Shown here: positions 15,914 through 25,666 of the stretch, one piece after another
How positions within the stretch are numbered: position 1 is the first letter of the stretch
Layout: every line of letters starts with the position of its first letter
DNA from: Olavius algarvensis associated proteobacterium Delta 3
Lineage (GTDB): Bacteria > Desulfobacterota > Desulfobacteria > Desulfobacterales > CAFBRK01
Direction: 5' to 3'
Assembly (NCBI GenBank): GCA_903231505.1
Contig: CAFBRK010000041.1
Span: 1-39,326, forward strand
Length of the DNA stretch: 39,326 nucleotides
Made by a program: the position numbers and the translations under genes
The notes under the pieces: generated by a model
The model's input: the letters and a program-made list of their open reading frames with translations, nothing else
The model's database searches: none
What the model was told of the DNA's origin: nothing

Positions 15914-15962
15914 ATTCCTAATCCGGGTGCCGCAGGTTCGATCCCTGCCGGGGGCACCAATA
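15914..15962 (+). other. attR: 49-bp duplicate of the tRNA-Arg 3' part
   Basis: Identical to 3677-3725. It contains the 3' half of tRNA-Arg(CCT), including TTCGATC and CCA, without a 5' half, so it is not a functional tRNA gene. It marks the right end of the element. Confidence 0.93.
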
Positions 15963-16009
15963 AAAAGAAAAAAATCACGGTCAATACTACCCGTGATTTT
16001 TTTCTTTTT
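15962..16009 (+). terminator. Original tRNA-Arg terminator, displaced by the element
   Basis: A perfect 19-bp inverted repeat (15962-15980 and 15991-16009) with core ATCACGG/CCGTGAT, flanked by A- and T-runs. It works in both directions in principle. It lies directly behind attR, where the tRNA terminator would be before integration. Confidence 0.85.
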
Positions 16010-16130
16010 ATGAATTGTTGTTTACACTGTTTTCGGGCTCGATCCCGATTCCGACCCCGATGATCCCGATCTCTTCCGATACGGTGAAACGTCACCCATC
16101 GGAACGGAATTCTGACAATGGCTATAACGC

Positions 16131-16170
16131 AAAAAAAGCGCGGGACGATAATTCGTCCCGCGCTTTTTGT
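16131..16170 (-). terminator. Terminator of the VWA-OmpA gene
   Basis: AAAGCGCGGGACGA and TCGTCCCGCGCTTT form a perfect GC-rich stem with a 4-nt loop and A/T tracts on both sides (16131-16168). It lies 66 bp beyond the stop of the minus-strand gene and can also insulate it from the other side. Between 16036 and 16080 there is a small CCCGAT-rich repeat with no other content. Confidence 0.85.
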
Positions 16171-16233
16171 TTTGATGGGATCCCCCACCTCTCGATGGTG
16201 GAAAACCGAGATACAATCCGGACTTAATGGGTA

Positions 16234-17328
16234 CTACTCCATACCGCCCACGGCGATCTCCACCCGACGGTTGAGGCGCCGGCCGTTTTCCGTGGTGTTT
16301 GGAGCCGTCGGGTTGGATTTACCGAACCAGAGTGGGACGACCCGGAGGGGATCGATATTGTGCATCTGGGTCAGGTAATTGGCCACGGTGAGGGCACGGC
16401 CCTTGGATACCATCAGGTTCACCTCCTCGGACCCGATATTGTCGGTAAAGCCGCTGACCACCGCATAGGCGTTGGGATTTTCCTGGAGAAACATCGCCAG
16501 TTTGCCCAGGTCGTCTTTGAACACCGACTTTACATTGACCTTGTTGAAGTCAAAGAAAATATCGGGCACCTGGAAGCCGACGACCTCACTGACCGGGGTC
16601 AGCTTCACGTAGGAGGTGACCTGCACGGTGAACAGCGCGCCGGTGGTAAATTCCGGCCGGGTGAAGAAGGCCTGCATCGGAACAACCCGGGAACACGCGT
16701 TGATTTCGCTGACCGCCTGCACGATCCTGCGTTCCGTGCGTTCAACGGCAGAGCTGATCACATAAAAACACACATTATGATCACTGGCGATACTTTGGGC
16801 GATCTGTTTGGCACTTTTGGGACCCAGTACGCGCTGGGATCGGCCGTCGGTAAACAGAAACACCGCGGTTCTCCCTGAAAGCCCGGCCAGCACCGACCGC
16901 AGGTTGCTCATAGCGGCCTGGAGTCGGCCCGGTCCGCTGCCCCGTTCCGGCAGGGCATTGAGGGCCCGATCCATCTGGTCCCGATCGTACCGCTGCATCC
17001 CGTAGTAGGCCTTCCAGGGCGTATAGGTATACAGCCCGGCATTGAAACCCAGATCCGGGAGCAACTGGTTCCGCTCGATGAGCAGCTTCCGGGCGGCTTG
17101 GATCCTGGTCATATTGGTCCCTTTAAGCATGCTGTTGGTGGAACTGGAAGAATCGAACAGGATGACAAAATTGTCTGCCGTCTTGATAAAATCGACTTCC
17201 GTCAGAACCTCTTTTTCAATAACGTCGCGGGTGATGACACCGGCGGCCTGGACGGTCATCACGGATGCGCCGATAAGGACCAGGGATAAGGCCAGTGAGA
17301 GTAGTGATGCGCGCTTTTTCAAGCTCAT
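16234..17328 (-). CDS. Periplasmic VWA-domain protein with OmpA C-terminus
   Basis: 364 aa with a signal peptide (KKRASLLSLALSLVLIGASV ... VQAAG). The von Willebrand factor A domain (~50-210) has the MIDAS motif DSSSSTNS and downstream FLFTDGRS, so it likely binds a metal and a protein partner. The C-terminal ~110 residues form an OmpA-like peptidoglycan-binding domain (FFDFNKVNVK ... SGFTDNIGS ... GRRLNRRVEIAV). It probably anchors a partner to the cell wall; the partner is unknown. ATG 17328 is preceded by GGGGG; the frame is open 22 codons upstream without a signal, so that extension was rejected. Divergent from the ABC transporter genes. Confidence 0.9.
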   Translation of the reverse strand: MSLKKRASLLSLALSLVLIGASVMTVQAAGVITRDVIEKEVLTEVDFIKTADNFVILFDSSSSTNSMLKGTNMTRIQAARKLLIERNQLLPDLGFNAGLYTYTPWKAYYGMQRYDRDQMDRALNALPERGSGPGRLQAAMSNLRSVLAGLSGRTAVFLFTDGRSQRVLGPKSAKQIAQSIASDHNVCFYVISSAVERTERRIVQAVSEINACSRVVPMQAFFTRPEFTTGALFTVQVTSYVKLTPVSEVVGFQVPDIFFDFNKVNVKSVFKDDLGKLAMFLQENPNAYAVVSGFTDNIGSEEVNLMVSKGRALTVANYLTQMHNIDPLRVVPLWFGKSNPTAPNTTENGRRLNRRVEIAVGGME

Positions 17329-17493
17329 GATTGCCCCCTTTTTAGATGTTCCTTTTAACATACCGGTTATTAGTCTGCACGGTTTCATTTGCAAACAATG
17401 TTGAAAGGAGGTCTCTTAAGTTTCACTACAATGGTCGGCCCGCGATTTTTAGCGTTTTTGAACGTTACCATAATTTTAGGAGGAGGTAACATT

Positions 17494-19203
17494 ATGACGA
17501 CTGAAGACCAGAAACAGGCCATCAAGAGAGTGCACCCTGGCGTTGAGAAAATGAAGAAAGCGCTTGCCGACGGTAAGTGCTCGCGGCGCGAATTTCTGCG
17601 CACAACCACTTTGCTGGGCGTATCCGCGTCGGCTGCCTACGGTATTGCATCCAAGATACTGGGCGAGAGTGTGTTGCCTGATTTCATTTCATCGGCCATG
17701 GCCGCCACGCAGAAAAAGGGCGGTTCCATAAAGTTTGGCATGCAGGTACAGGAAATGGCCGATCCAGCGACCTACTCATGGACCCAGAAGTCTATCGTTG
17801 CCCGACATATTGTCGAGTATTTAGTGGAAACGGGGCCTGATAACATCACCAGACCCGGTCTGGCAGAAAGCTGGGAGGCATCCGACGATCTGAAGACCTG
17901 GACGTTTCATCTTCGCAAAGGTATCAAGTGGTCTAACGGCGATGATTTCAATGCCGATGACGTGGTCTTTAACTTTACCCGCTGGCTCGACCCGAAAACC
18001 GGATCTTCTAACCTGGGACTGTTCGATGCCATGCTGGAGCAGACCGGCGAAAAAGATAAGAAGGGCAATCCGGTCAAGCGTATGATCAAGAACGCCGTGG
18101 TGAAAGTGGACGATCATACGGTCAGACTCAACCTGAACTCGCCGGTGCTGGCGATTCCCGAAAACCTTTACAATTATCCCACCGCTATCGTTCACCGCGA
18201 TTTTGAGAAAGAGGGCGGGGATCTCTCCAAAAACCCGGTGGGTACCGGCCCCTATACCCTTACCCAGTTCAGGGTTGGTGAGCTGGCGGTATTGACAAAA
18301 AGAAAGGAACCCTACTGGGGCGGGGAGGTTTTTCTGGATGAAATTCGCTTTGTTGACCTGGGCGAAGATGCCGGCGCCTATCTGGCCGCAATCGCTTCAC
18401 GACAGGTGGACGGCATCTATAATCTTGATCTGACAACGCTCGAAGCGGCCAAGAATATCCCCGGAATCAACATTGTCGAGATACCATCGACCCAAACCGG
18501 TGTTATTCGCATGAAGGTAAACAAGAAACCGTTTGACGATGTCCGCGTGCGCCAGGCGGTACAGAAAACCTGCGATGCTCAAAGACAGCTCGACATTGCC
18601 CATCGCGGCCTGGGTATTGTAGCGGAACACCATCATGTCGCCAAGATACACCCCGAATACTTTGCACTGCCCCCGTTCAAACAGGATATTAAAGGTGCCA
18701 AAAAACTGCTGGCCGAGGCCGGTTATCCGAATGGTATCGAAGTAACCTGCAACGTGGGCAATACCGAGGGTGTCTGGGAACAGGATTCGGTCGCCATACT
18801 CAAAGAAGATGCCGCCAAAGCCGGGATCAATATCAAAATGAATGTGATGCCGCAGGCGCAATATTGGGACGTATGGACCAAGGCGCCCTTGAGCCTCACC
18901 TCCTGGACCCACCGGCCGCTGGCCGTCATGGTGCTGGGCCTGGCTTACCGCACCGGTGTACCGTGGAATGAGTCCAGCTATGCCAACCCCGAGTTTGATG
19001 CCGCCCTGGTGGCAGCGGAATCGACCCTGGATGTTGAAAGACGCCGGGTCAAAATGGAGCAGGTAGAGAAGATTCTGCAGGATGACGCCGTTATGGTCCA
19101 GCCTTTTTTCCGGGCGGTATTTACAGCGGTGCGCGATAATGTCGTCGGTTTTGAAATGCATCCAACCCGATACTACCGTTTCCACAAGGTTTCTTTAGCA
19201 TAG
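17494..19203 (+). CDS. ABC transporter substrate-binding protein, family 5, Tat-exported
   Basis: 569 aa, SBP_bac_5 family (dipeptide/oligopeptide/nickel/opine class). SRREFLRTT near residue 30 is a twin-arginine signal, so it is exported folded to the periplasm. The family core is visible in [60 protein letters not shown] and the VGTGPYTL motif. A perfect AGGAGGAGGT precedes ATG 17494, which overrides the 35-codon upstream extension. First gene of a four-gene transporter operon. The substrate is not readable from sequence; neighbouring methyltransferase and amine oxidase genes suggest a methylated amine or amino-acid derivative. Confidence 0.92.
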   Translation: MTTEDQKQAIKRVHPGVEKMKKALADGKCSRREFLRTTTLLGVSASAAYGIASKILGESVLPDFISSAMAATQKKGGSIKFGMQVQEMADPATYSWTQKSIVARHIVEYLVETGPDNITRPGLAESWEASDDLKTWTFHLRKGIKWSNGDDFNADDVVFNFTRWLDPKTGSSNLGLFDAMLEQTGEKDKKGNPVKRMIKNAVVKVDDHTVRLNLNSPVLAIPENLYNYPTAIVHRDFEKEGGDLSKNPVGTGPYTLTQFRVGELAVLTKRKEPYWGGEVFLDEIRFVDLGEDAGAYLAAIASRQVDGIYNLDLTTLEAAKNIPGINIVEIPSTQTGVIRMKVNKKPFDDVRVRQAVQKTCDAQRQLDIAHRGLGIVAEHHHVAKIHPEYFALPPFKQDIKGAKKLLAEAGYPNGIEVTCNVGNTEGVWEQDSVAILKEDAAKAGINIKMNVMPQAQYWDVWTKAPLSLTSWTHRPLAVMVLGLAYRTGVPWNESSYANPEFDAALVAAESTLDVERRRVKMEQVEKILQDDAVMVQPFFRAVFTAVRDNVVGFEMHPTRYYRFHKVSLA

Positions 19204-19297
19204 TTAAAACAGCGTGCATTTGGGCGCGGGGAGTGCTGCGGCGCTTCCCGCCCTTGAATCTCTCTTAAAAAAAGTCCACTGTATCAGGAGGCGTCAA

Positions 19298-20233
19298 ATG
19301 GTCACCTTGGTGGTAAAGCGCATCGGATTCATGATTTTTACCATGATTGTCGTATCTCTGATTCTGTTTTTACTTCTAGAGACAGATCTTACGGGAGATC
19401 CGGCCGCCCGGGTGCTGGGCCAATTTGCCAACGAAGAGCAAAAAGAGCTATGGCGCGAGCAGCACGGGTACAATCAACCCGTTATGTTACGTTATGTGAA
19501 GTGGCTGGGAAATTTTGCGACCGGTAACCTGGGCGAGTCGATCCGTTTCAAAGGCCCGGTTGCTGACGTGATGTTGCCCCGGCTGTGGAACACCGTCATA
19601 TTGGGATTTTGGACGTTTGCAGTGATGATCCCGCTATCATTGATCTTAGGTGTCTTGTCGGGAATGAAGGAGGGATCAAAGCTCGATCGATCGATATCGG
19701 TTTTCGGTATTATAACAACGTCCGTGCCGGAATTTGCCAGCGCGGTAATTTTCTCCGCCATCTTTGTATTTACCCTGAAATGGCTGCCGGGCACCAGCAG
19801 CATGTCGGGCGGGTTCGAGTTCAAACAGTTGATCCTGCCCGCTATGGTGTTGATCGTCTATGATTTTGGCTATGTCGCCCGCATGACCCGGGCATCTATG
19901 GCCGAGGTGATGACCTCCCAGTACATAAGAACAGCGGTGCTAAAGGGCCTGCCATACAGGTCGGTGATTTTGAAGCATGCGCTGCGCAACGCACTCATCG
20001 CCCCTTTCACCGTAATCATGCTGCAAATCAACTGGCTGTTGTCCGGAGTTATTGTCGTGGAATTTTTCTTCGCCTATAAGGGATTTGGGGCCCTGATCCT
20101 CGAGGCTTCACTGAATAACGATATCGCCCTTCTGGAAGCCTGCGCCATGGTGGCGGTATGTGTTGCCGTTACGACGCAAACCATTGCCGATATCGGGTAT
20201 ACCTTCCTCAATCCTCGCATCCGTTTTAGCTAA
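19298..20233 (+). CDS. ABC transporter permease, DppB/OppB type
   Basis: 311 aa inner-membrane permease with an N-terminal segment (LVVKRIGFMIFTMIVVSLIL) and about six membrane helices. RVLGQFANEEQKELWREQHG is the typical OppB-family periplasmic insert, and the EAA loop region reads RTAVLKGLPYRSVILKHALR. AGGAGG lies five bases before ATG 19298; the frame extends 28 codons upstream through non-conserved sequence. Second gene of the transporter operon. Confidence 0.93.
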   Translation: MVTLVVKRIGFMIFTMIVVSLILFLLLETDLTGDPAARVLGQFANEEQKELWREQHGYNQPVMLRYVKWLGNFATGNLGESIRFKGPVADVMLPRLWNTVILGFWTFAVMIPLSLILGVLSGMKEGSKLDRSISVFGIITTSVPEFASAVIFSAIFVFTLKWLPGTSSMSGGFEFKQLILPAMVLIVYDFGYVARMTRASMAEVMTSQYIRTAVLKGLPYRSVILKHALRNALIAPFTVIMLQINWLLSGVIVVEFFFAYKGFGALILEASLNNDIALLEACAMVAVCVAVTTQTIADIGYTFLNPRIRFS

Positions 20234-20248
20234 GGAGGCTTGATACTC

Positions 20249-21139
20249 ATGACGACATCTGTAACCGAAATGCGCACAACCGGGTTTGGCCCCGCGCTCT
20301 GGCGCGCTCTGAAATCTTTTGGATTATTGCGGGAAAGCTGGGTCGGCATGGTGGGGGTGTTTCTGGTCGTATTCTGGGTGCTGGTTGCCATCTTTGCACC
20401 GTTGCTGGCACCGTTTGACCCCAACGCGTCTATTCAGCCGTTTGCCGGGCTGGGAGCAGTGTCGGCCAAAGGCGGCACATTCTGGCTGGGCACCGATCAT
20501 ATCGGGCGGGATATCCTCTCGCGCATTATTTGGGGTTCACGAACGGTATTGATCTATGCGCCCCTGGCTACCTTTTCGGCTTACTTCGTGGGTATTCTGA
20601 TGGGACTTGCGGCCGGGTATCGCGGCGGCTGGGTGGATGATGTGCTGTCCCGCATTGCCGATATCATTCTCTCCTTTCCGGTGCTGGTGCTGTATATTAT
20701 CATCATCGCAACGATCGGTGCATCCGGATTTAACATCATTATTGCGATTACCTTTGCCTCTTCTCCCGGGATCATGCGAATCGTGCGTGGATTGGTGCTG
20801 GACCTTCGCAATCGCGACTATGTGGCGGCGGCCCAGACCCGGGGCGAATCCGACTGGCGCGTGATGCTGGTCGAGATCTTGCCCAATGCCCGTGGCCCGC
20901 TTATTGTGGACGCCTGCCTGCGTCTGGGTTACGTTATTATCACTATCGGTGTGCTCGGTTTTCTCGGTCTGGGTCTGCCACCGCCGGATCCGGATTGGGG
21001 CGGCATGGTCAATGAAACACGGCAGATGGCCATGGCCTTTCCACACATGACGCTTTTTCCCTGCATCGCGATATCGACCTTGATCCTGGGATTTAATCTA
21101 CTGGCGGACGGTCTGCGTGAAATCTCGTTGCGTGACTAG
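20249..21139 (+). CDS. ABC transporter permease, DppC/OppC type
   Basis: 296 aa inner-membrane permease. It has the N-terminal OppC-like segment (GMVGVFLVVFWVLVAIFAPL then LAPFDPNA), the FWLGTDHIGRDILSRIIWG motif and an EAA loop (AAAQTRGESDWRVMLVEILP). AAGGAGG is ten bases before ATG 20249; a TTG at 20240 is too close to it. It forms the translocation channel with the OppB-type partner just upstream. Confidence 0.94.
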   Translation: MTTSVTEMRTTGFGPALWRALKSFGLLRESWVGMVGVFLVVFWVLVAIFAPLLAPFDPNASIQPFAGLGAVSAKGGTFWLGTDHIGRDILSRIIWGSRTVLIYAPLATFSAYFVGILMGLAAGYRGGWVDDVLSRIADIILSFPVLVLYIIIIATIGASGFNIIIAITFASSPGIMRIVRGLVLDLRNRDYVAAAQTRGESDWRVMLVEILPNARGPLIVDACLRLGYVIITIGVLGFLGLGLPPPDPDWGGMVNETRQMAMAFPHMTLFPCIAISTLILGFNLLADGLREISLRD

Positions 21140-21153
21140 GAGGTAAACAACAT

Positions 21154-23265
21154 ATGAATCAAGATCAAACACCGGTGCTGGTCTGCAAAGATCTGTGCAT
21201 CTCTTACTATACCCGTGCGGGAGAAATTCCGGCGGTGGTCGATTTTTCGCTGACGGTATTGCCCGGTGAGACGATCGGCATTGTGGGCGAATCGGGCTGC
21301 GGCAAGTCGACCGTCGCAATGGCGATCATGCAGTATATGGGCGCCAACGGCGGCATCAAGAGCGGCAGCATCACGTTTAAAGGCCGCGATTTGACCCAGC
21401 TGTCGGAAGATCAATTGCGTCGCATCCGAGGCTCGGAGATCGCGATGATTTACCAGGAGCCTTTTGCCTCCCTCAACCCAAGCCTCAAAATCAAGACCCA
21501 GCTCATGGAAGTGCCCCTGGCGCATGAAAACATTTCGAAAGATGAAGCGCGGCGAAGAGCGGTGGAGATGCTGTCTGATGTCAAGTTGCCGGATCCTGAG
21601 CGGTTGATGGAATCCTACCCGCACCAGTTGTCGGGTGGACAGCAACAACGGGTGGTTATCGCCATGGGGCTTTTATCTAATCCATCACTGTTGCTGCTGG
21701 ATGAACCCACGACTGCGCTGGATGTTACCGTAGAGGCCGGCATCGTCAAGCTGGTGGCCGATATCAGCAAAAAGTACGGCACATCCCAGATCTATATCTC
21801 CCATAACCTGGGGTTGATTTTAGAAACCTGTGACCGGGTTTTCGTGATGTATTCCGGTGAAGTTGTGGAAGAAGGGACGATTGACTCGCTTTTTACCTGG
21901 CCAAGGCATCCTTACACACACGGCCTTTTTGCCTGTATCCCGCTGCCGACAGCAGATAAACATGCGGCACCGCTGAAACCGATCCGGGGTCAGCTGCCTT
22001 TGCCGTTCGAGAGACCCCGGGGCTGTTATTACCACCCGCGCTGTGATCATTTCAAACCCGGGCTGTGTGACCGTGAGCATATCAAAATGGAACATGTTGA
22101 AGACAGTGCCGCGGACCATCGCGTGCGATGTTTACGCTATAAAGAAATCGACCATCACCTTTTGAAACCGAGTGATGAAGTCAAAGAGCCGATAGCACTT
22201 GGCAAACGGGTTCTCAATGTAGACGGCATGAAAAAGTACTACGAGGTTCGCGACAGCTCACTGCGGGCTTTGTTTAGCGGCAAAAGAATTCGTTATGTAA
22301 AGGCCAATGAGGAGTTGAACTTTACTGCCCAGGAGGGTGAAACGGTAGCCATCGTCGGTGAATCCGGCTGTGGCAAATCAACCTTTGCCAAAGTGCTGAT
22401 GGGATTGGAGTCAGGCACGGACGGCGAAGTGCGCCACAAAGGCAAAGACATATCGGAAGTGGCCGTCAGGGACCGCAGTGACAAACAGATCAGCTCGCTC
22501 CAGATGGTATTTCAAAATCCCTTTGATACCTTGAATCCAAGTCACGGCGTTGGCGGTCAGCTATCACGGGTTATCAAGAAATTCGGAGGAGAAACGGATA
22601 AGAAGAAAATATTCGAGCGGGTGATGACCCTTCTGGATACGGTCAAACTGCCGAGGGATTTTTATTACAGAAAACCAAGGCAGTTGTCCGGTGGACAGAA
22701 GCAGCGGGTCGGTATCGCCCGGGCATTTGCCGGAAACCCGAGTATGGTCATCGCAGATGAACCGATTTCCGCGCTGGACGTCTCGGTTGCGGCGGCGGTG
22801 ACGGAGCTGTTGACGGATATTCAGCGCGAACATAAAACCACGCTGCTGTTCATAAGCCATGATCTGAGTGTGGTGCGTTACCTGGCGGATCGTATTGTTG
22901 TCATGTATCTCGGACATATTCTTGAAAGGGGAACGACGGAGCAGGTCTTCGACCCGCCCTATCATCCCTACACGGAGGCGTTGTTGTCCGCGGTGCCAAT
23001 TGCCGACCCCGAAGTGACCAAGCGTGAAATTGTGCTGGAAGGAAACCTGCCCAGTGCAATGAACCCGCCCAAGGGCTGCCCATTTTGTACCCGCTGCCAC
23101 AGGAGAATCGGCGAAATTTGTGACATCGAGATGCCACCCGATCGAGAGGTTGTCGATCGGCACGTTATCAAGTGCCATATACCGATCGAAGAGTTGAGCA
23201 AGATTGGGCCGGTCATCATCGTGCCGGATGAGTCCGAACGTATTCACGCGACAAAATCAGAATGA
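21154..23265 (+). CDS. Fused double ABC ATPase (DppD-DppF type)
   Basis: 703 aa with two complete nucleotide-binding domains. Domain 1: Walker A GESGCGKS (~49), LSGGQQQR signature, Walker B LLLLDEPTTALD. Domain 2 (from ~345): Walker A GESGCGKS (~404), LSGGQKQR, MVIADEPISALD. Each ends with the oligopeptide-transporter C-terminal extension with cysteines (GCYYHPRCDHF and GCPFCTRCHRR), typical of the peptide/nickel class. The two ATPases are usually separate genes; the fusion is less usual but known. AGGAGG precedes ATG 21154. Last gene of the transporter operon. Confidence 0.93.
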   Translation: MNQDQTPVLVCKDLCISYYTRAGEIPAVVDFSLTVLPGETIGIVGESGCGKSTVAMAIMQYMGANGGIKSGSITFKGRDLTQLSEDQLRRIRGSEIAMIYQEPFASLNPSLKIKTQLMEVPLAHENISKDEARRRAVEMLSDVKLPDPERLMESYPHQLSGGQQQRVVIAMGLLSNPSLLLLDEPTTALDVTVEAGIVKLVADISKKYGTSQIYISHNLGLILETCDRVFVMYSGEVVEEGTIDSLFTWPRHPYTHGLFACIPLPTADKHAAPLKPIRGQLPLPFERPRGCYYHPRCDHFKPGLCDREHIKMEHVEDSAADHRVRCLRYKEIDHHLLKPSDEVKEPIALGKRVLNVDGMKKYYEVRDSSLRALFSGKRIRYVKANEELNFTAQEGETVAIVGESGCGKSTFAKVLMGLESGTDGEVRHKGKDISEVAVRDRSDKQISSLQMVFQNPFDTLNPSHGVGGQLSRVIKKFGGETDKKKIFERVMTLLDTVKLPRDFYYRKPRQLSGGQKQRVGIARAFAGNPSMVIADEPISALDVSVAAAVTELLTDIQREHKTTLLFISHDLSVVRYLADRIVVMYLGHILERGTTEQVFDPPYHPYTEALLSAVPIADPEVTKREIVLEGNLPSAMNPPKGCPFCTRCHRRIGEICDIEMPPDREVVDRHVIKCHIPIEELSKIGPVIIVPDESERIHATKSE

Positions 23266-23740
23266 GCGTCCAAAACATGCAATTGCAGCGTTCAATGGCC
23301 TTGTTGGGGAAAGACACCGTTGATCTGCTTTTGCATGTCCATGGGGATAGTTTGTGGATCCCGTCATCCACAAGGCCGCATAAATGAAAGCCGGCGGGCC
23401 ACCCGGCCTGCCCCCGTGAAACTAAAGACCGGGGCTTTAGACCCGTTCGAATTGGACGCGATTTGTTTTGCCAGAAGCAAGATCTGCTCCGTGCGGACAC
23501 GCAATCTTCCCCCCATGGCCGGCACGGAAGGCACGCTTTCCCATACCCCTGAACCCGAATCACCTCCCCTTGACAGTCATAACGTGAAAGCCGATAACGT
23601 ACCCCCGGAATGCGCTGCTGCCATCGATCGTTCGCGTTGATGTTCGGAACGATTTTACTGGTAAATCCTGTATTCTGGTCTATACTGAATGCTGCCGGAC
23701 AGGAGACCCTATTAAATTTGAAAGGGACGTTATTGGACCC
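23266..23740. other. Gene-free 475 bp with switch-like hairpins
   Basis: No convincing gene; open frames on both strands are short and of unlikely composition. At 23412-23440 CCCCG/CGGGG (23412-23416 with 23430-23434) and CTAAAG/CTTTAG (23422-23427 with 23435-23440) interleave with too little linker to coexist, so the two hairpins are alternatives. A -10-like TATACT lies at 23681-23686, upstream of the AOR gene, without a clear -35. The hairpin resembles ends of IS200/IS605-type elements, but no transposase is present. Confidence 0.45.
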
Positions 23741-25624
23741 ATGAGAATGCTCGGAAAGATTCTTGATATCGATTTAGCCGCGAATACGTGGAAGCTTGCT
23801 GAATATCCACAAGACCTGGCCAGAACGTATCTTGGCGGACGCGGCTTGAATGTTCATTTTCTGTATGAACATTTGCCGGTCAATATTGACCCGCTGGGTC
23901 CCAAAAATCTTCTTGTTCTATCCTGCGGGTTGCTGACCGGAACGGCGGTGCCGTCATCTGCAAGGCTCCATATCAATGCCCTCTCTCCGCTCACCGGACT
24001 TTTGGGTAGTTCCAATATTGGCGGCGATTTCGGCGCCCAGCTCCGCTCGAACGGCATTCAAAGCGTAATCGTCCGGGGAAGGTCTGCCAAACCGGTGTGT
24101 CTGTACATTGATGGCGACTCGATTCAAGTCCGCGATGCCGAACCCCTGTGGGGCCTGGACACATGGGAGACCCAGGACCGGCTCAAAGCGGAGGTGGGCA
24201 GCAGCAAAATCAAAGTGTTGACGATCGGACCAGGGGGTGAAAACGGTGCTTTATTTGGCTGCATTATGTCTGATCGGGATCATGCGGCCGGGCGTACCGG
24301 CATGGGTACCGTCATGGGATCTAAAAATTTGAAAGCCATTGTGGTCAAAAAGAAACGCCAAAAATCACTGTTTCCTTCAAGTGGCAAATTGCATGCGACG
24401 ATTCAACGATATTTCCGGCAAATAATGGAATCCCCCCATTACAAGGGGATTTCAAAACACGGTGGCGCCGGCTTCGTGAAATGGGCTGACCAGTTGGGCA
24501 TTTTAGCAACGCGCAATTATAGGGAAAACACCTTCGAGGCTGCAGAGCGCATCGAAGGTCACAATTTACAAGACAATATCACCCGCAGACGCAGCTGCCC
24601 TCGCTGCCCGGTTCAATGCAAGGCGGATCTTGAATTTTCCCGGGGTAAATTTAAGGGGATGCAGGCTGTTCGGCCCGAATTCGAACCCATGCTTTCTTTG
24701 GGGTCCAAGTGTGGTTTGGACGACCTGGACACGTTGGTTTTTCTCGATAACTTGTGTTCCCGGCTTGGGCTCGATTGTATCTCTGCTGGCAATTCGATCG
24801 CCTTTGCCATGGATCTTTTCGAGCGCGGCATCCTTTCAATGCAAGATACCGAGGGGCTCGATCTTACCTGGGGAAACGGCGATGTAATGGAAACATTGAT
24901 CCGGCAGATGGCCGCTGGTAAGGGCTTTGGCAAGATACTTGCTATGGGTGTGCGCCGGGCCAGTCAAGTGATCGGACGCGGTTCGGATCAGTATGCACCG
25001 CATGTAAAAGGTCTTGAACTGGCCGGTTATCATCCGAACAATATTATGGGGACAGCACTGGGGTATGCGGTTGCCAGCCGGGGGGCGGATTTTAACGACG
25101 TCTTTGCCACGCTGGAGTATAAGTGGCTGCCGGACAAACAGCATGAAGCGTCTGCCACACCCCAAGCGCCGAATCTCCATTCGATCCATGGTAAGGCCGA
25201 GCTGGTCAGAAAGTCGATGATTATCGGAACGGTGCTAGACAGTCTCGGTTTGTGCAAGGTCCCGATTTTGTGTCTTATCTGCGCTTACGACCTGGTCAAT
25301 GAAGCGGAGTTGACTGCCGCAATCACCGGCTGGCCGGTGGATGCACCGTCGCTTTTTACCAGCGGCGAAAGAATCGTCAATATGGAAAGACTTTTCAACG
25401 TAAGACACGGCGGCAGCGCAGCCGATGATCGGCTTCCGAATATGTTTTTTGAAAAAGACTATAATGCCGGCAAGCAACCTTCCAAGCCCCAGGCCTGGAT
25501 GGAGCCGATGATTCATGAATTCTATACCATCATGGGTTGGGATAATCAGGGTCATCCGGGTACAGAGAAATTGATGGAATTGGGCATTTTTGCGCCCCAA
25601 TACGATAATGACTCGGCCGCATAA
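23741..25624 (+). CDS. Aldehyde:ferredoxin oxidoreductase family protein
   Basis: 627 aa, full length for the AOR family, which uses tungsten-bispyranopterin and a 4Fe-4S cluster to oxidise aldehydes to acids with ferredoxin. The family start is LGKILDIDLAANTWKL ... YLGGRGLNVHFLYE, followed by GLLTGTAVPSSAR, LLGSSNIGGDFGAQLR and RTGMGTVMGSKNLKAI. The cluster ligands are probably CPRCPVQC (~286-293) plus a C-terminal cysteine in LCKVPILCLICAYD. In place here it may oxidise an aldehyde released by demethylation or deamination. The start has only a weak GGGA upstream. The MttB-like gene follows 42 bp later and is probably cotranscribed. The aldehyde substrate is unknown. Confidence 0.92.
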   Translation: MRMLGKILDIDLAANTWKLAEYPQDLARTYLGGRGLNVHFLYEHLPVNIDPLGPKNLLVLSCGLLTGTAVPSSARLHINALSPLTGLLGSSNIGGDFGAQLRSNGIQSVIVRGRSAKPVCLYIDGDSIQVRDAEPLWGLDTWETQDRLKAEVGSSKIKVLTIGPGGENGALFGCIMSDRDHAAGRTGMGTVMGSKNLKAIVVKKKRQKSLFPSSGKLHATIQRYFRQIMESPHYKGISKHGGAGFVKWADQLGILATRNYRENTFEAAERIEGHNLQDNITRRRSCPRCPVQCKADLEFSRGKFKGMQAVRPEFEPMLSLGSKCGLDDLDTLVFLDNLCSRLGLDCISAGNSIAFAMDLFERGILSMQDTEGLDLTWGNGDVMETLIRQMAAGKGFGKILAMGVRRASQVIGRGSDQYAPHVKGLELAGYHPNNIMGTALGYAVASRGADFNDVFATLEYKWLPDKQHEASATPQAPNLHSIHGKAELVRKSMIIGTVLDSLGLCKVPILCLICAYDLVNEAELTAAITGWPVDAPSLFTSGERIVNMERLFNVRHGGSAADDRLPNMFFEKDYNAGKQPSKPQAWMEPMIHEFYTIMGWDNQGHPGTEKLMELGIFAPQYDNDSAA

Positions 25625-25666
25625 TGGATTACCAGCCGGTCTCAATTTTCAGAAAGGACGAATTGC

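Larger units (their letters stand above)
3677..15962. mobile_element. 12.2-kb integrative element in tRNA-Arg(CCT)
   Basis: The element is bounded by the two 49-bp repeats and has its integrase gene next to attR. Contents in order: structured RNA, an HTH-containing unknown protein, MerR-like regulator, prim-pol/helicase replication protein, AlpA-like regulator, DUF5681-like protein, unexplained structured segment, trypsin-PEGA-TPR cargo, RHH protein, HAF-repeat cargo with riboswitch, second RHH protein, integrase. There are no capsid, tail or conjugation genes, so it resembles a P4-like satellite or a mobilisable/replicating integrative element more than a complete prophage. The boundaries are seen directly; the lifestyle is inferred. 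Confidence 0.9.

Noticed and set aside
15914..15962. Second tRNA-Arg gene
   Set aside because: Only the 3' part is present; the 5' acceptor and D-arm are missing, so it is attR.
23320..23640. 106-aa plus-strand frame in the transporter-AOR gap
   Set aside because: There is no ribosome binding site, composition is unlike neighbours, and it crosses the alternative hairpins.
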